Positions 55,562 through 64,000 are shown, counted from the stretch's first letter. The stretch: DNA of 64,000 nt from Methanohalophilus levihalophilus (GCF_017874375.1 NZ_JAGGLK010000004.1:60240-124239); one strand, 5' to 3'. Made by a program: numbers and translations. The notes: a model not told the origin generated them from the sequence alone.

Positions 55562-55687
55562 TCAGAATTTTCTCTGTTTTCTTATCATCCTTTCCATTGA
55601 AGAAGTCATTTTCAGATAGAGAGTTGTAGCAATTACCATCAAGGCAAAGAAAAAAAGAACCAGTAAAAGGGCTGTATATACATTCAT
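55562..55687 (-). CDS. Possible 41-residue single-helix membrane protein
   Basis: A short frame downstream of mtd encodes MNVYTALLLVLFF and further hydrophobic residues (one membrane segment, about 4-27), followed by a basic tail ERMIRKQRKF. It resembles known small bitopic membrane proteins. There is no Shine-Dalgarno, and the mtd terminator lies just upstream, so expression is uncertain. Confidence 0.4.
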   Translation of the reverse strand: MNVYTALLLVLFFFALMVIATTLYLKMTSSMERMIRKQRKF

Positions 55688-55689
55688 AA

Positions 55690-55721
55690 ATAAAAAAGGT
55701 GGAGAAGTGTAATCACACTTC
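55690..55721 (-). terminator. mtd terminator
   Basis: GAAGTGT and ACACTTC form a perfect 7-bp stem with a 4-nt loop that includes the mtd stop codon. On the minus strand it is followed by CCACC and a T6 run (55691-55697). Confidence 0.6.
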
Positions 55722-56549
55722 TGCCGGTTTCTCATAAAGGTTTGTCTTCTGGAGCTGGACGCCTTTCTTGGAGTGAGGCTGCCTGAAGACTGAATCGTTA
55801 GCTTTCTCGATTTCCCTTGCATCAATTGCCATCTGTGCAGCTGCCCTCATCATTTCGTGACCAGTTGCTGTTGTGAGTGTAACCTGCTCGAGTTCCTTCA
55901 TCATGAAGCATGCAGGGAAGTTGATTTCTGCAACTTTGCTGGCCATGTGGAGTGCTGCGAGACCTTTTGCTTTTGCGTATGGGTTGTTGAAACCGGCACG
56001 CTCAATGCATTTCTCAGGTTTTGCGAGAATGTGTGGCAATTCAAGGTCTGCACCTGATTTACCGGCATCTACCTGTGCAGTAACCTTGTCAAGTTCTTCC
56101 TGAATGAGCCTGACTACACCGCAGGTGGAAAGTACTTTCATTGCATCGGAGTTGAATGAAGCCATTTCAACCGGGTCGAGGAATTCGGTCTTTGCGCCGA
56201 TGAGTGGATCGACGGTCATAATGATGTAACCAAATCCTGCATCTTCGAGGGCCTGCCTGTCATCTTTCTTGGTTGGACCGTCAGAGACTACGATGCATGG
56301 AACATCCTTGTATAACTCACGAGCTGCCTTTGGGCCTGGAGCACTGGAGTTAGGGCTGATCATGATGTAGAAATCTGCACCCCAATCCTTGAGCTCTGCT
56401 GTATCTGCAGCTTCATCTTTGCCCATCTTCGGACCGGTACCATAGGAACGAATGCTAATGCCTTCACGTGCTGCAATTTCGTCCTGTACAAGATCAATAA
56501 CCTGGCTCATACCAAGATTACCCAGTTTAATAAATCCAATTTTAACCAT
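55713..56549 (-). CDS. mtd: F420-dependent methylenetetrahydromethanopterin dehydrogenase
   Basis: A 278-residue cytoplasmic enzyme that interconverts methylene- and methenyl-tetrahydro(sarcina)pterin with coenzyme F420. The motifs KIGFIKLGNLGMSQVIDLV, RSYGTGPKMGKDEA, MISPNSSAPGPKAARELY and GAKTEFLDPVEMASFNSDAM are family hallmarks and the length is standard. In methylotrophic growth it works in the oxidative branch that turns methyl groups to CO2. It stands alone, as in other Methanosarcinaceae, with GTGATT before the ATG and a strong terminator. Confidence 0.97.
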   Translation of the reverse strand: MVKIGFIKLGNLGMSQVIDLVQDEIAAREGISIRSYGTGPKMGKDEAADTAELKDWGADFYIMISPNSSAPGPKAARELYKDVPCIVVSDGPTKKDDRQALEDAGFGYIIMTVDPLIGAKTEFLDPVEMASFNSDAMKVLSTCGVVRLIQEELDKVTAQVDAGKSGADLELPHILAKPEKCIERAGFNNPYAKAKGLAALHMASKVAEINFPACFMMKELEQVTLTTATGHEMMRAAAQMAIDAREIEKANDSVFRQPHSKKGVQLQKTNLYEKPAEV

Positions 56550-56708
56550 ATTGAATCACAGAGGGAAAATAACTAAGTCACATATATTATTTTTGGATTT
56601 TCCCGCTAACTTGGATACAATTGTTGACATGTGAACAAACGTGGACCAAATGATCCGAAAACGTTAAAAAGAATGTGTGTAATTGTAGAGACCAATCCTC
56701 ATTATTAA

Positions 56709-57407
56709 ATGACTTATTATCTTAAATCCGGGTTTGATGACGTGAGCTTAAATAGCGATTCCAGAAACGAAAAGCCCAAACTAATCGTTTTTGATATGGA
56801 TAGCACTCTTATTGATGCTGAATGCATAGATGAGCTTGCACGTGCTGCCGGGGTTGAGGATTTTGTTTCAGACATTACCCGAAAAGCCATGAATGGGGAA
56901 TTGAAATACAGTGAAGCCCTAATCGAGCGTGTCAAAACACTCAAGGGACTTGACATCGAACTTGCCCAAAAAGCAATGGATGAAATATCACTTATGCCCG
57001 GAGCAGAAGAGCTTCTGGAGCACATCAGAACCCATGGTTACACCACAGCTATGCTCTCAGGGGGCTTTAGCCTGAAATCAGAGCATGTAGGAAAACGGCT
57101 TAAAATTGATCATGTCTTCTCAAATATACTGGAAATAAAGGATGGCAAACTTACCGGAAACGTTAGCGGTCCTATGACAGGAGACAATTCAAAAGAAGTG
57201 GTTTTCGAAAAACTCGCCCTTGAACACGGAATCTCAACAGAGGATTGTGTTGTTGTTGGGGACGGAGCAAATGACATCTGCATATTCAAAAAAGCGGGAT
57301 ATTCAATAGCCTTCAATCCAAAACCCATACTATGCCAGTATGCCGATGTAGTTATAAAGCAAAAAAACATGAAGGCAATCATACCAGTGATCGATTCACT
57401 TCAGTGA
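56709..57407 (+). CDS. serB: Phosphoserine phosphatase SerB
   Basis: A 232-residue HAD-superfamily phosphatase, the last step of serine synthesis. Motif I is VFDMDSTLID (about 28-37), motif II lies in AMLSGGFSLK, and motif III/IV in VVGDGANDICIFKKAGYSIAFN. The length and helical cap match SerB; the N-terminal extension of about 25 residues is not an ACT domain. In organisms with sepS, phosphoserine is also the substrate of O-phosphoseryl-tRNA synthesis, so SerB competes for that pool. Confidence 0.94.
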   Translation: MTYYLKSGFDDVSLNSDSRNEKPKLIVFDMDSTLIDAECIDELARAAGVEDFVSDITRKAMNGELKYSEALIERVKTLKGLDIELAQKAMDEISLMPGAEELLEHIRTHGYTTAMLSGGFSLKSEHVGKRLKIDHVFSNILEIKDGKLTGNVSGPMTGDNSKEVVFEKLALEHGISTEDCVVVGDGANDICIFKKAGYSIAFNPKPILCQYADVVIKQKNMKAIIPVIDSLQ

Positions 57408-57437
57408 ATCACTTACGGAATCGTGCATTAGAAATGC

Positions 57438-58340
57438 ATGGAACGCCAGCCAACGTTGCTGGACAGGGAGGAAAACCTGAGCATGATGAAAGAACTCAAG
57501 AACAAGAGGCAGGATTTAAGAAAGGAAGCAGACGAACACAAAGAGAAACGTAATGAGCTTAATACTCTTGCAAGTTCACTTGCCACAAAGCGCAATGATC
57601 TGAACAAGCAAACCAAAGAGCTCATCAATGAAGCACAGGAATTTAAGAAGCTTCGTGATGAGAACAATGGTAAAGTCCAGGAATACAAGGAGAAAAGGGA
57701 CGAAACCAATGCAAGAGCTAATGAAGTTTTTGCAAAAGTAGACGAGCTCAGAAGTGCCAGTAATCTTACAGGCCCATCACTCAAGGAAATTCGCAGGGAC
57801 ATTGACAGGCTGGAATTTGCACAGCAGACTGAAGTCATGACCCCTTCAAAGGAAAAGGAAATCGTCAAGAAGATATCCGAACTCCAGAGCCAGTATGCGG
57901 AGAAGAAGAAACAGCTTGAAGGTAATGTAGAGCTGAAAGAGTTGCTTGAAGAAGCACAAGCCATCCGCGAAGAGGCATCCACATTCCACACTACACTTTC
58001 CGAATTCGCACAGAAGGCACAGGAATATCACGACAAGATGATAGCCACCTTCAAGGAAGCTGACAAAGTACGCGCAGATTCGGACGCTGCTCACAAAGAA
58101 TTTGTCGAAATCCAGGAAAAGGCAGATGAAGAGCACAAGTCATTTATTGCGATCCAGAAAGAACTCAGGGACATTGAGAAAGAGGTTCGCAAGATCAAGA
58201 AGCAGGACACTGGTGTCAAGAGAGAAGCAGACATGGAAGAGGTTCGCAAAGATGCAGAAGACATCTTTGACAAGTTCAAGTCCGGTGAGAAACTTACCAC
58301 CGAAAACCTCATGACACTTCAGAAATCAGGACTTCTCTGA
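57438..58340 (+). CDS. Archaeal coiled-coil protein (COG1340 type)
   Basis: A 300-residue highly charged protein that is almost entirely heptad-repeat helix rich in Lys, Glu and Asn. It matches the COG1340 archaeal coiled-coil group, which has no established function and is often found next to serB in methanogens. No membrane or catalytic segment. A clear hairpin and T-run terminator follows the stop codon. Confidence 0.83.
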   Translation: MERQPTLLDREENLSMMKELKNKRQDLRKEADEHKEKRNELNTLASSLATKRNDLNKQTKELINEAQEFKKLRDENNGKVQEYKEKRDETNARANEVFAKVDELRSASNLTGPSLKEIRRDIDRLEFAQQTEVMTPSKEKEIVKKISELQSQYAEKKKQLEGNVELKELLEEAQAIREEASTFHTTLSEFAQKAQEYHDKMIATFKEADKVRADSDAAHKEFVEIQEKADEEHKSFIAIQKELRDIEKEVRKIKKQDTGVKREADMEEVRKDAEDIFDKFKSGEKLTTENLMTLQKSGLL

Positions 58341-58353
58341 TCGTAGAAAATTG

Positions 58354-58382
58354 TTCCAGGGGTTTCCCTGGAATCTTTTTTT
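58354..58382 (+). terminator. Terminator of the serB/coiled-coil transcript
   Basis: TTCCAGGG-GTTT-CCCTGGAA is a perfect 8-bp hairpin followed by seven T. It lies 14 nt after the coiled-coil gene stop. Confidence 0.7.
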
Positions 58383-58392
58383 AATTCTATTT

Positions 58393-59535
58393 TCATTCAA
58401 TTTTATTTAGGATATACTTATCCCTGAACTCATCATCCCGCATAAGGCATGAGCCTGCATTAAATTCCGGATTACTGCGAAGTTTTTTCCAGATATCACT
58501 GATATTCTCCTGATGGATATTGCCAACTATCATTGGCATACATGCACACGGATTTACATCACCCTGTGGAGTAATGTGTATCCATTTGCGTCCTGCAAAA
58601 CAACCCAGTTTTCTCAGGACATGGGGAATCGGGAAGACACGAGGGCCTTCGCGCTGGTTGGCCCATTCTACAAAATCATCAAACCTTTTAAGATCCTGTT
58701 TTGACAGGACATCCTTTTCATGATCTATCCAGCGCCCTGTGGGAACAATCTCAAAGAATGATATTTCATGGACACCCATCTCAGTTGCAAGATTGTAGAA
58801 ATCCTCAAGCTCATGGATATTGAGCGGAGACAATACTACATAGATATTCACCAGCAAACCGGCATCCAGTGAGTAGCGGATGGCATTCATTGCATCATTG
58901 AAGACCCCGGATCTGCCTCTCATAGAATCATGTCCCTTTTCATTTGCACTATCAAGGCTGACACTTAGCATGTCCAGACCGGCAGCTTTCAAAGATTGGG
59001 CTTTCTCAGGGGTAAAACCTACACCAGAGGTAAACATTCCGGTAATTGCTTTTTCCCGGTCAACATAGCTTATCAGCTCTTCAAGACCTTCGTAAAGAAG
59101 GGGCTCACCACCATCAAAGACAATGAATGTGGAACCCAAATCAAGGCATTGATCAATGGCACTCTTAATTGCATCCGGAGAGAGGCTTGCCTTGTTTTTC
59201 GTGTCGGGAAGCGCACAATGAAGACATTTATTGGGACAATCCTCAGTTATGGATATCGTTACCTGCTCAGGTACAAGTTTACCCCTCATTGATCCCATCT
59301 GGCTTTTCACAAGCCTGTCAAAAGCTTTGCTGGGTATGGGAGGCATCCATGTGGAGAATATCAGCTGGTTGTCCAGTATCTTTGCAAACTTTGAACCCTC
59401 AAATAAATCGAAAAAACTAGAAACTACTGGTTTCAGGGGTTTTGATGCGACGCCTGAAGTATGCATTCGGACATGGCCATCTTCAACTGTTGCATATACC
59501 TTAAAAAATGGATTTCTGTAAAAGTAATATTTCAT
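58393..59535 (-). CDS. Radical SAM/SPASM-like protein in a UbiA-GGR operon
   Basis: A 380-residue radical SAM enzyme with an unusual N-terminal segment (about 1-90) before the cluster motif C100-x3-C104-x2-C107 (CPNKCLHC), the GGEP element in VFDGGEPLLY, and a C-terminal auxiliary-cluster-like cysteine region (GCFAGRKWIH, NPCACMP, SCLMRDDE). It is in the heme-d1/PqqE/SPASM part of the superfamily, which modifies peptides, tetrapyrroles or lipids. It is 9 nt after the GGR-like reductase with GGTGAT before the ATG. I infer a step in prenylated cofactor synthesis (see findings); the reaction is unknown. Confidence 0.82.
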   Translation of the reverse strand: MKYYFYRNPFFKVYATVEDGHVRMHTSGVASKPLKPVVSSFFDLFEGSKFAKILDNQLIFSTWMPPIPSKAFDRLVKSQMGSMRGKLVPEQVTISITEDCPNKCLHCALPDTKNKASLSPDAIKSAIDQCLDLGSTFIVFDGGEPLLYEGLEELISYVDREKAITGMFTSGVGFTPEKAQSLKAAGLDMLSVSLDSANEKGHDSMRGRSGVFNDAMNAIRYSLDAGLLVNIYVVLSPLNIHELEDFYNLATEMGVHEISFFEIVPTGRWIDHEKDVLSKQDLKRFDDFVEWANQREGPRVFPIPHVLRKLGCFAGRKWIHITPQGDVNPCACMPMIVGNIHQENISDIWKKLRSNPEFNAGSCLMRDDEFRDKYILNKIE

Positions 59536-59544
59536 GGCTTAAAA

Positions 59545-60702
59545 TCACCTGTTCCTGAGGAGTGCCCTGAAATTCAGCATTGCAAGAGGATCATGTCTTA
59601 GCATATACATGGAAACCTGAACAGACTTATGCAATGGCGTTCCCGTAAGGAAGGACATATCCTTGCCTTCAAAGACCTGCATTACCCTGTCAATTTCACT
59701 GTCATCCATTTTTCTCAGGGTTTCAAGCCCGATTCTGCCAAGCCAGTGTTCTGTCCTGTAGGCTTTGTTCCATGCACGACGGTAAACGGATAATGTACGC
59801 GTTGAAAAATCACCTTTTTTCACTGCATCTGCAGCGACACTTCCACAGATATTGCCGGCATGCATGCTGTAGCCTATACCGGATTGCCCCGCAGTACCGC
59901 CTACAAGCATAAGACCGTCTGCAAGAATGTCCTTAGGGATTGTGATAATAGGATCTCCGCCGACAGAAGGTTCCAGAACTTCCAGATCTGAGATTCCCTT
60001 TAATTTCTTGAATTTATCAACCCACCTGTCAAAGAATGCAGAAACATCAGTACCATGTCTTCGGACATAGGTTCCCAGTGTTGCACGGTTTTCTCCACAT
60101 GGAGAGTAAGTGCATTTCCAGCCAGGTGCAAGGCTGCCCAAGTAATATTCAAACAAATCGGGTTCCCCTATACCATCAGCTTCAATTACAGCTTCCTTTG
60201 CCCAGGCAATATCCTGAGGATAGCGTATTGGAGATAAGCCGCATAATGAAGCGAGATCAGATTTTATGCCATTGGAAACTACTACCAAAGGAGAACTATA
60301 TACTCCTTCTGAAGTGCTTACAGCCATTTCCCCGTCTTTGCGGATAATATTGTGCGCTTCTACACCAGATATAATTTCGACTCCTGCATCAATGGTCTTC
60401 TGTGCATAAAAACGATCAAAAGCAGGCCTGTCAAGGAAATAGGCCGGACTTATGATTTCAACAGTGCCTCCAGAGGGAGCAAACAGTTTTGCACCACGCA
60501 ATTCGCGGAGAACATAACTCTTGTCCACAACTTCTTCGGCACGATCAAACATCCCTTTGAAAAATGTATTTGCAGGGTGGCCTGGATTGCCTGGTGATTC
60601 CTTTTTATCCAGCAAAAGAACACGGCATCCGAGTGATGAGGCTTTCCTGGCAGTTGCAAGCCCCGCAGGAGAGCCACCGATTACAATGACATCAGCATCC
60701 AT
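59545..60702 (-). CDS. Geranylgeranyl-reductase-family FAD flavoprotein
   Basis: A 385-residue flavoprotein of the GGR family, which reduces isoprenoid double bonds. The N-terminal dinucleotide fold carries VIVIGGSPAGLATA and a DKK ribose site; the middle has PxxxTYSPCGENRATLG-like elements; the GTAGQSGIGYSMHAG motif closes the FAD site. I start at the ATG at 60702 with AAGGGT upstream, since the TTG at 60720 lies inside the ubiA-like gene. It lies between the prenyltransferase and the radical SAM gene in one operon, so its substrate is likely the prenylated product of the first gene. Confidence 0.86.
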   Translation of the reverse strand: MDADVIVIGGSPAGLATARKASSLGCRVLLLDKKESPGNPGHPANTFFKGMFDRAEEVVDKSYVLRELRGAKLFAPSGGTVEIISPAYFLDRPAFDRFYAQKTIDAGVEIISGVEAHNIIRKDGEMAVSTSEGVYSSPLVVVSNGIKSDLASLCGLSPIRYPQDIAWAKEAVIEADGIGEPDLFEYYLGSLAPGWKCTYSPCGENRATLGTYVRRHGTDVSAFFDRWVDKFKKLKGISDLEVLEPSVGGDPIITIPKDILADGLMLVGGTAGQSGIGYSMHAGNICGSVAADAVKKGDFSTRTLSVYRRAWNKAYRTEHWLGRIGLETLRKMDDSEIDRVMQVFEGKDMSFLTGTPLHKSVQVSMYMLRHDPLAMLNFRALLRNR

Positions 60703-60713
60703 TTTAAATACCC

Positions 60714-61664
60714 TTACCAAAGGATTGAAACATATTCTGCAAAGCTAATAGACAATATCACATCAATTATCAGGGAACCGAACATGACTCCACGATACCT
60801 TGATCCCTGAAGGAAAAGCTGGCCACCTCTCTTAGGTGTTGGGTTGCGGATGAAATCAAATGACTGGTAAAGCATCCAGAGACCAGCTAAAATTGCCCCA
60901 AGGAAAAACAGGGGCCCAAGATGAGCTGTCCATCCAATGATTATTGAAGATGCAACTCCTGCAAACCAGCATAGTGTCACAAATTTTGATGTTGCAGGCA
61001 CACCAAATGTTACAGGAAAGGTAGGTGCACCCCGTGCCCTGTCTCCCTCAACATCTCTGGCAACGCCTGAAAGGGTGAATCCCCAATCGGCTACACACAT
61101 CATTATGAAGAAGAATATACCCGGTAATGGAAGGATTACCCCATCACTACCTTTGAGAATTCCAGCGGGATCAAATGCAAGCCAGATTCCAACCGGAACA
61201 AGACCGTATGCGATTCCCACAGGTACAAAACTCAGGAATGTCAGCCTTTTTGCGAACCTTGAATAGATGCTGATTGTGGTAACAGCAATAACCAGTACTA
61301 CAAATGATTCCGGATTCAGGTAAAATGAAGCAACTGAGGCGATTAATGCTAAAAAACCGGCATAACCAAGCCCTTGTTTTTGGGAAAGGGTAGAAGAGGC
61401 GATTGGCCTGTCCGGGAGGTTTATCTGATCAATATCAATATCACAGCAGTCATTATAGACGTATGAGCTTGTGATAGCAGCATAGCCACCGATGACTGCA
61501 ATTATGAAAGGAAAAAGAGCCGGGAGAGCACCCATAGCAATATAAGATGCAAGCAAAGCACTGGCTGCAGGAAGGGCCAGATCCATGTCAGAGATCTCTG
61601 GCCTGAGCAATTCGAGATACGGGTTCCTAGTTTTTGAGCCGGCAGTAGATACCAAATGTATCAC
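60714..61664 (-). CDS. UbiA-family prenyltransferase
   Basis: A 316-residue membrane protein with eight to nine helices and both aspartate-rich motifs of the UbiA superfamily: N71-D72-x2-D75-x3-D79 (NDCCDIDID) and DVEGDRARG. UbiA enzymes attach polyprenyl chains to aromatic or glycerol acceptors. It begins an operon with a GGR-type reductase and a radical SAM enzyme. The archaeal lipid enzyme DGGGP synthase is a member too, but that gene is not normally grouped with these partners. Methanophenazine prenylation is an attractive alternative. Confidence 0.87.
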   Translation of the reverse strand: MIHLVSTAGSKTRNPYLELLRPEISDMDLALPAASALLASYIAMGALPALFPFIIAVIGGYAAITSSYVYNDCCDIDIDQINLPDRPIASSTLSQKQGLGYAGFLALIASVASFYLNPESFVVLVIAVTTISIYSRFAKRLTFLSFVPVGIAYGLVPVGIWLAFDPAGILKGSDGVILPLPGIFFFIMMCVADWGFTLSGVARDVEGDRARGAPTFPVTFGVPATSKFVTLCWFAGVASSIIIGWTAHLGPLFFLGAILAGLWMLYQSFDFIRNPTPKRGGQLFLQGSRYRGVMFGSLIIDVILSISFAEYVSILW

Positions 61665-61696
61665 CAGTGAGAGTATTTAATCTCCAGTATGTTATA

Positions 61697-63184
61697 TTAG
61701 AGTTGTGAAGAGAAAGCATCTGAGCTTCCTCTGATGATTACTTCCACGTTTTCCGGAAGTTCGGTAAATCGGGGATGATTGGCCACTGATTCGTCGCATA
61801 TAAAAGTAAACTGTGCATCAGCATTCCGTGACATCAGGTCTATAGTGTTAAGAAGTGCCTTGTCCATGGCTTCATAATCTATGCTTTCAGGAACTTCCGC
61901 ATTGAAAGGGTAAACTTCGGAAAGTTCAATTGGGTAAGTTCCGATTGGTGGCTTGAAACGAAGATATTGATCATATTCCTCCGATTTTCTTATTGGGAAT
62001 GCAGATATCAATACCTTGCCTTTAATTTCCAGACGTCCAAGCCTGTCTGAATAGCGCTTGATTTCCGGCCTCAAGCCAGATTCAGGACCTGTGTAGAAAA
62101 ATGTTGATTTTGATGCGGGATCGAGAGTTTCAATCCAATCAACATGTGAATAGAGTCTCTTGAGTGCTTCCACCATTGAGGGATGACTTCTGCAACGCAT
62201 GTCAACAAGCTCCAGCAGGTTTCCTTCCCTGATAGATTGCTTTATCAGGTTAATTTCCTGAAATGTTACGTAGAGGTTGTGTCTTGCAAGCAATTCCACC
62301 TTGTTCGGAGCTTTTTTAATTTCTTCTGCTGTATGTTCAAGACAAACCGGACAGCAGCATGGAAGATAGCTTAGATCCTCTATGTGGTAAGTTCCGGAAG
62401 TCGTGATGTACCTGCCATCCTTGGCATAAAGCGCATAAGCAGCAGAATCGAAAAGATCGCAACCCAACGCAACAGCCAGTGCAAACATCATGGGATGTCC
62501 TGCACCGAACAGATGCACGGGAACCACAGGAGAGAGACCTTTTTTGGAGGCTACTATGACATCAACAAGTTCTGCGTACCTGTAATTCTCCATTAGCGGA
62601 ACAACCGCACCTATGGGGTAAACATCGAAATTATGAGGCGTGAGTTCTTCAGCGCTGTATTGCCTGAGATCATAATATGTTGAACCCTGAACCGGGCCTG
62701 CAAGAAGCATGCCTTCTTTTACCATTGAGCGAGCTTCTTTAAGTCTTTCAAGGGTTATTTCCAGCTCACTCTCTGCCTGATCCCTTGAAACATCTGGTGC
62801 AGTCGGAATATCAAGAGGAACACCGATGTCAGTTCCAATTTTTTGCTGGAAATCAATGATCTGTTCATTGGTCACTTCAACGTCACCATAAACAGACAAC
62901 TGGAATGAGCCTGAATCGGTCATTATCGGACCGTTAAACCCAAGTAGTGCATGAAGACCGTCCTTAAGGGCAACTTCCCTGAGTTCATCTTTCCGGGAAA
63001 TTATATAGGAATTGGTAATGAGAATCTGAGCGCCAAAACTGCGCATCTCGTGAGCCGGAATGGTCTGAATATTGGGATTGATGACTGGCATGACTGTTGG
63101 TGTTTCAACTACACCGTGTGGAGTTGTCAGTTTACCAATACGTCCTGCGGCGTCTTTGTGGAGAATCTCAAACACAGTTGGCAT
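61697..63184 (-). CDS. tgtA: Archaeosine tRNA-guanine transglycosylase
   Basis: A 495-residue enzyme that replaces guanine 15 of tRNA by preQ0, the first step of archaeosine formation. The TIM-barrel catalytic core shows TDSGSFQLS, with the conserved acidic residues, and GPVQGSTYYDLR, with a zinc site in CCCPVCLEH (about 278-286). The C-terminal C1/C2 part is short, since the PUA domain is missing (usual length over 550), so a separate PUA protein may exist. It is the first gene of its own transcript, and the adjacent prenyltransferase operon begins 33 nt beyond its stop on the same strand. Confidence 0.93.
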   Translation of the reverse strand: MPTVFEILHKDAAGRIGKLTTPHGVVETPTVMPVINPNIQTIPAHEMRSFGAQILITNSYIISRKDELREVALKDGLHALLGFNGPIMTDSGSFQLSVYGDVEVTNEQIIDFQQKIGTDIGVPLDIPTAPDVSRDQAESELEITLERLKEARSMVKEGMLLAGPVQGSTYYDLRQYSAEELTPHNFDVYPIGAVVPLMENYRYAELVDVIVASKKGLSPVVPVHLFGAGHPMMFALAVALGCDLFDSAAYALYAKDGRYITTSGTYHIEDLSYLPCCCPVCLEHTAEEIKKAPNKVELLARHNLYVTFQEINLIKQSIREGNLLELVDMRCRSHPSMVEALKRLYSHVDWIETLDPASKSTFFYTGPESGLRPEIKRYSDRLGRLEIKGKVLISAFPIRKSEEYDQYLRFKPPIGTYPIELSEVYPFNAEVPESIDYEAMDKALLNTIDLMSRNADAQFTFICDESVANHPRFTELPENVEVIIRGSSDAFSSQL

Positions 63185-63303
63185 GATGGCAGTAGATGAG
63201 GATGATAGTATATATTTGTATTTACATCAGTGATGGATAGCGAAAACTACCTTGAGGAAAGGTAAAAAAGGAATAAGAAATAATAGGACAGTGGAGAATC
63301 AAA

Positions 63304-63639
63304 ATGGAAATTCCACAGCCTCTTGAGTGTACAATTAAGGGTGAAGGTGACGTCAGGAAGCTGGCAGAAAAATTGCCTGATGAAAAGAGCATGGAAAAAC
63401 AAAGCAGAGTACATCATGCACTTTCATCACCATTGAGAATTAAAATTTTACATCTCCTTACACTGAATCCTCTTTGTGTTTGCCTTATTAAGGAAATAGT
63501 GAAAGTGCCTGATTCAAAGCTTTCATACCATCTTTCTATCCTCAGCGATGCAGGCCTTATTGAAGGTAAGCGAGAAGGAAACTGGATAATCTATTACCCA
63601 ACAGAAATGGGAAAGATTATTGTTGAAAAGACTGAGTGA
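63304..63639 (+). CDS. ArsR-family metal(loid)-responsive regulator
   Basis: A 111-residue winged-helix repressor. The DNA-binding part (HALSSPLRIKILHLLTLNP, SKLSYHLSILSDAGLIEG) carries a C58-V-C60 pair at the start of the recognition region, the metal-binding position of ArsR/SmtB-type sensors of arsenite or other soft metals. The wing is KREGNWIIYY. No transporter gene is adjacent, so its target lies beyond this window or is itself. Confidence 0.85.
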   Translation: MEIPQPLECTIKGEGDVRKLAEKLPDEKSMEKQSRVHHALSSPLRIKILHLLTLNPLCVCLIKEIVKVPDSKLSYHLSILSDAGLIEGKREGNWIIYYPTEMGKIIVEKTE

Positions 63640-63780
63640 TGTTTCTAAACAAATAATCGCTTTTTTGTTTTAACTACTTGTATATCACGTTTAAAATGGA
63701 TTACGTGAAGAGCTCCCAAAATTCTCCATTTCTCTTATAGATAAACTCTCCAGAAATGTAGAGATGGAACTCATTGTTAA

Positions 63781-63830
63781 TAGATTAATCAGGAAAAAAA
63801 TTGAGTAGGTAAAAGTAGAGTGAGCACAGC
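63781..63830. repeat. 49-50 bp direct repeat, copy 1
   Basis: This 50-bp segment recurs almost unchanged at 63904-63952 (TAGATTA..CAG, then AAAAAAATTGAGTAGG through GAGCACAGC). On the minus strand it is the T-rich region following the 5S rRNA 3' end in copy 2, so it looks like a duplicated terminator region. Confidence 0.7.
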
Positions 63831-63903
63831 CGACGCCCGAATTGCGCTTCGGGAGAACGCGTCTGTTTCGCTCCACTCAACAAGACTTCCAGCTCATTGG
63901 AAG
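63831..63903 (-). other. Hairpin-rich spacer between the direct repeats
   Basis: GACGC...GCGTC encloses CCCGAA-TTGCGC-TTCGGG (63831-63858), and CTTCCA/TGGAAG (63886-63903) forms a second perfect 6-bp hairpin. No gene is supported. It may be a remnant of a processed RNA or a second terminator. Confidence 0.35.
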
Positions 63904-63952
63904 TAGATTACTCAGAAAAAAATTGAGTAGGTAAAAGTAGAGTGAGCACAGC
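63904..63952. repeat. 49-50 bp direct repeat, copy 2
   Basis: Near-identical to 63781-63830, with one substitution in TAGATTACTCAG and one base fewer. It directly follows (on the minus strand) the 5S rRNA 3' end. Confidence 0.7.
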
Positions 63953-64000
63953 AGCGATGTATAGTTCCCAAAGACTCGCGTACTTTAGTACAATATACAA
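63948..64000 (-). rRNA. rrf: 5S rRNA, 3' part
   Basis: Read on the minus strand, GTACTAAAGTACGCGAGTC followed by TTTGGGAA and ATCGCTGCTGTG matches the helix IV/V loop-E region and 3' strand of helix I of archaeal 5S rRNA. The 5' part lies beyond the window. The exact 3' end is uncertain by a few bases. Confidence 0.72.

Noticed and set aside
63691..63876. Short minus-strand frame through the direct repeats
   Set aside because: It lies across the repeat and hairpins and has no support as a gene.

Overview
The window reads as a chromosomal segment of a methylotrophic, cytochrome-containing methanogen of the Methanosarcinaceae (Methanolobus / Methanococcoides / Methanohalophilus type is my inference). 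The evidence is F420-dependent methylene-H4MPT dehydrogenase (mtd), a MtaA/MtbA-type coenzyme M methyltransferase, O-phosphoseryl-tRNA synthetase (sepS), archaeosine transglycosylase (tgtA), Hef, aIF1A, archaeal TATA promoters and a full Mrp/Mnh Na+/H+ antiporter operon, which suits a saline habitat. There is no CRISPR array, prophage or insertion sequence.

Layout. 1-4.8 kb: sulfur block (PiT permease, siroheme sulfite-reductase-like protein, APS/PAPS reductase, soluble TauA-like protein, MoaD-like carrier, MoeB/ThiF E1, TusA). 5-8.6 kb: MacB-type ABC exporter plus DUF2318 lipoprotein, divergent from a BlaI-type repressor and a BlaR/M48-like membrane peptidase, with four operator-like dyads between them. 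8.6-17.7 kb: a broken sensor kinase, small membrane proteins, thiC, and an HTH-REC regulator/sensor kinase/lipoprotein operon. 17.7-24.5 kb: a second MacB operon headed by a broken Yip1 gene, rubrerythrin, a broken Rieske gene and a secreted metallopeptidase. 25.2-26.2 kb: a structured non-coding region and tRNA-Gly, -Phe and -Val. 26.5-33.6 kb: mnhABCDEFG followed by sua5. 33.6-36.1 kb: split MgtE Mg2+ transporter with a PhoU/RCK protein. 36.2-45.5 kb: tRNA-Val, a frameshifted CHASE4 kinase, aIF1A, the coenzyme M methyltransferase, a dUTPase-like protein, ADH synthase and a tandem pair of candidate small RNAs. 45.5-58.3 kb: housekeeping genes (glyS, hef, sepS, mtd, serB). 58.4-61.7 kb: UbiA prenyltransferase / GGR-like reductase / radical SAM operon. 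61.7-64 kb: tgtA, an ArsR regulator and the 3' end of a 5S rRNA.

Two patterns stand out. First, three similar structured elements (one single, one tandem pair) appear to be minus-strand small RNAs with C-rich CCACC loops and their own TATA boxes; a fourth, 3'-UTR-like hairpin carries the same loop type. Second, at least five genes carry single-base lesions: two sensor kinases, Yip1, Rieske, and a methyltransferase whose expected start codon is ATT. This is either real decay or an assembly-quality problem. One lesion is an in-frame TAG, which in this family could be read as pyrrolysine.
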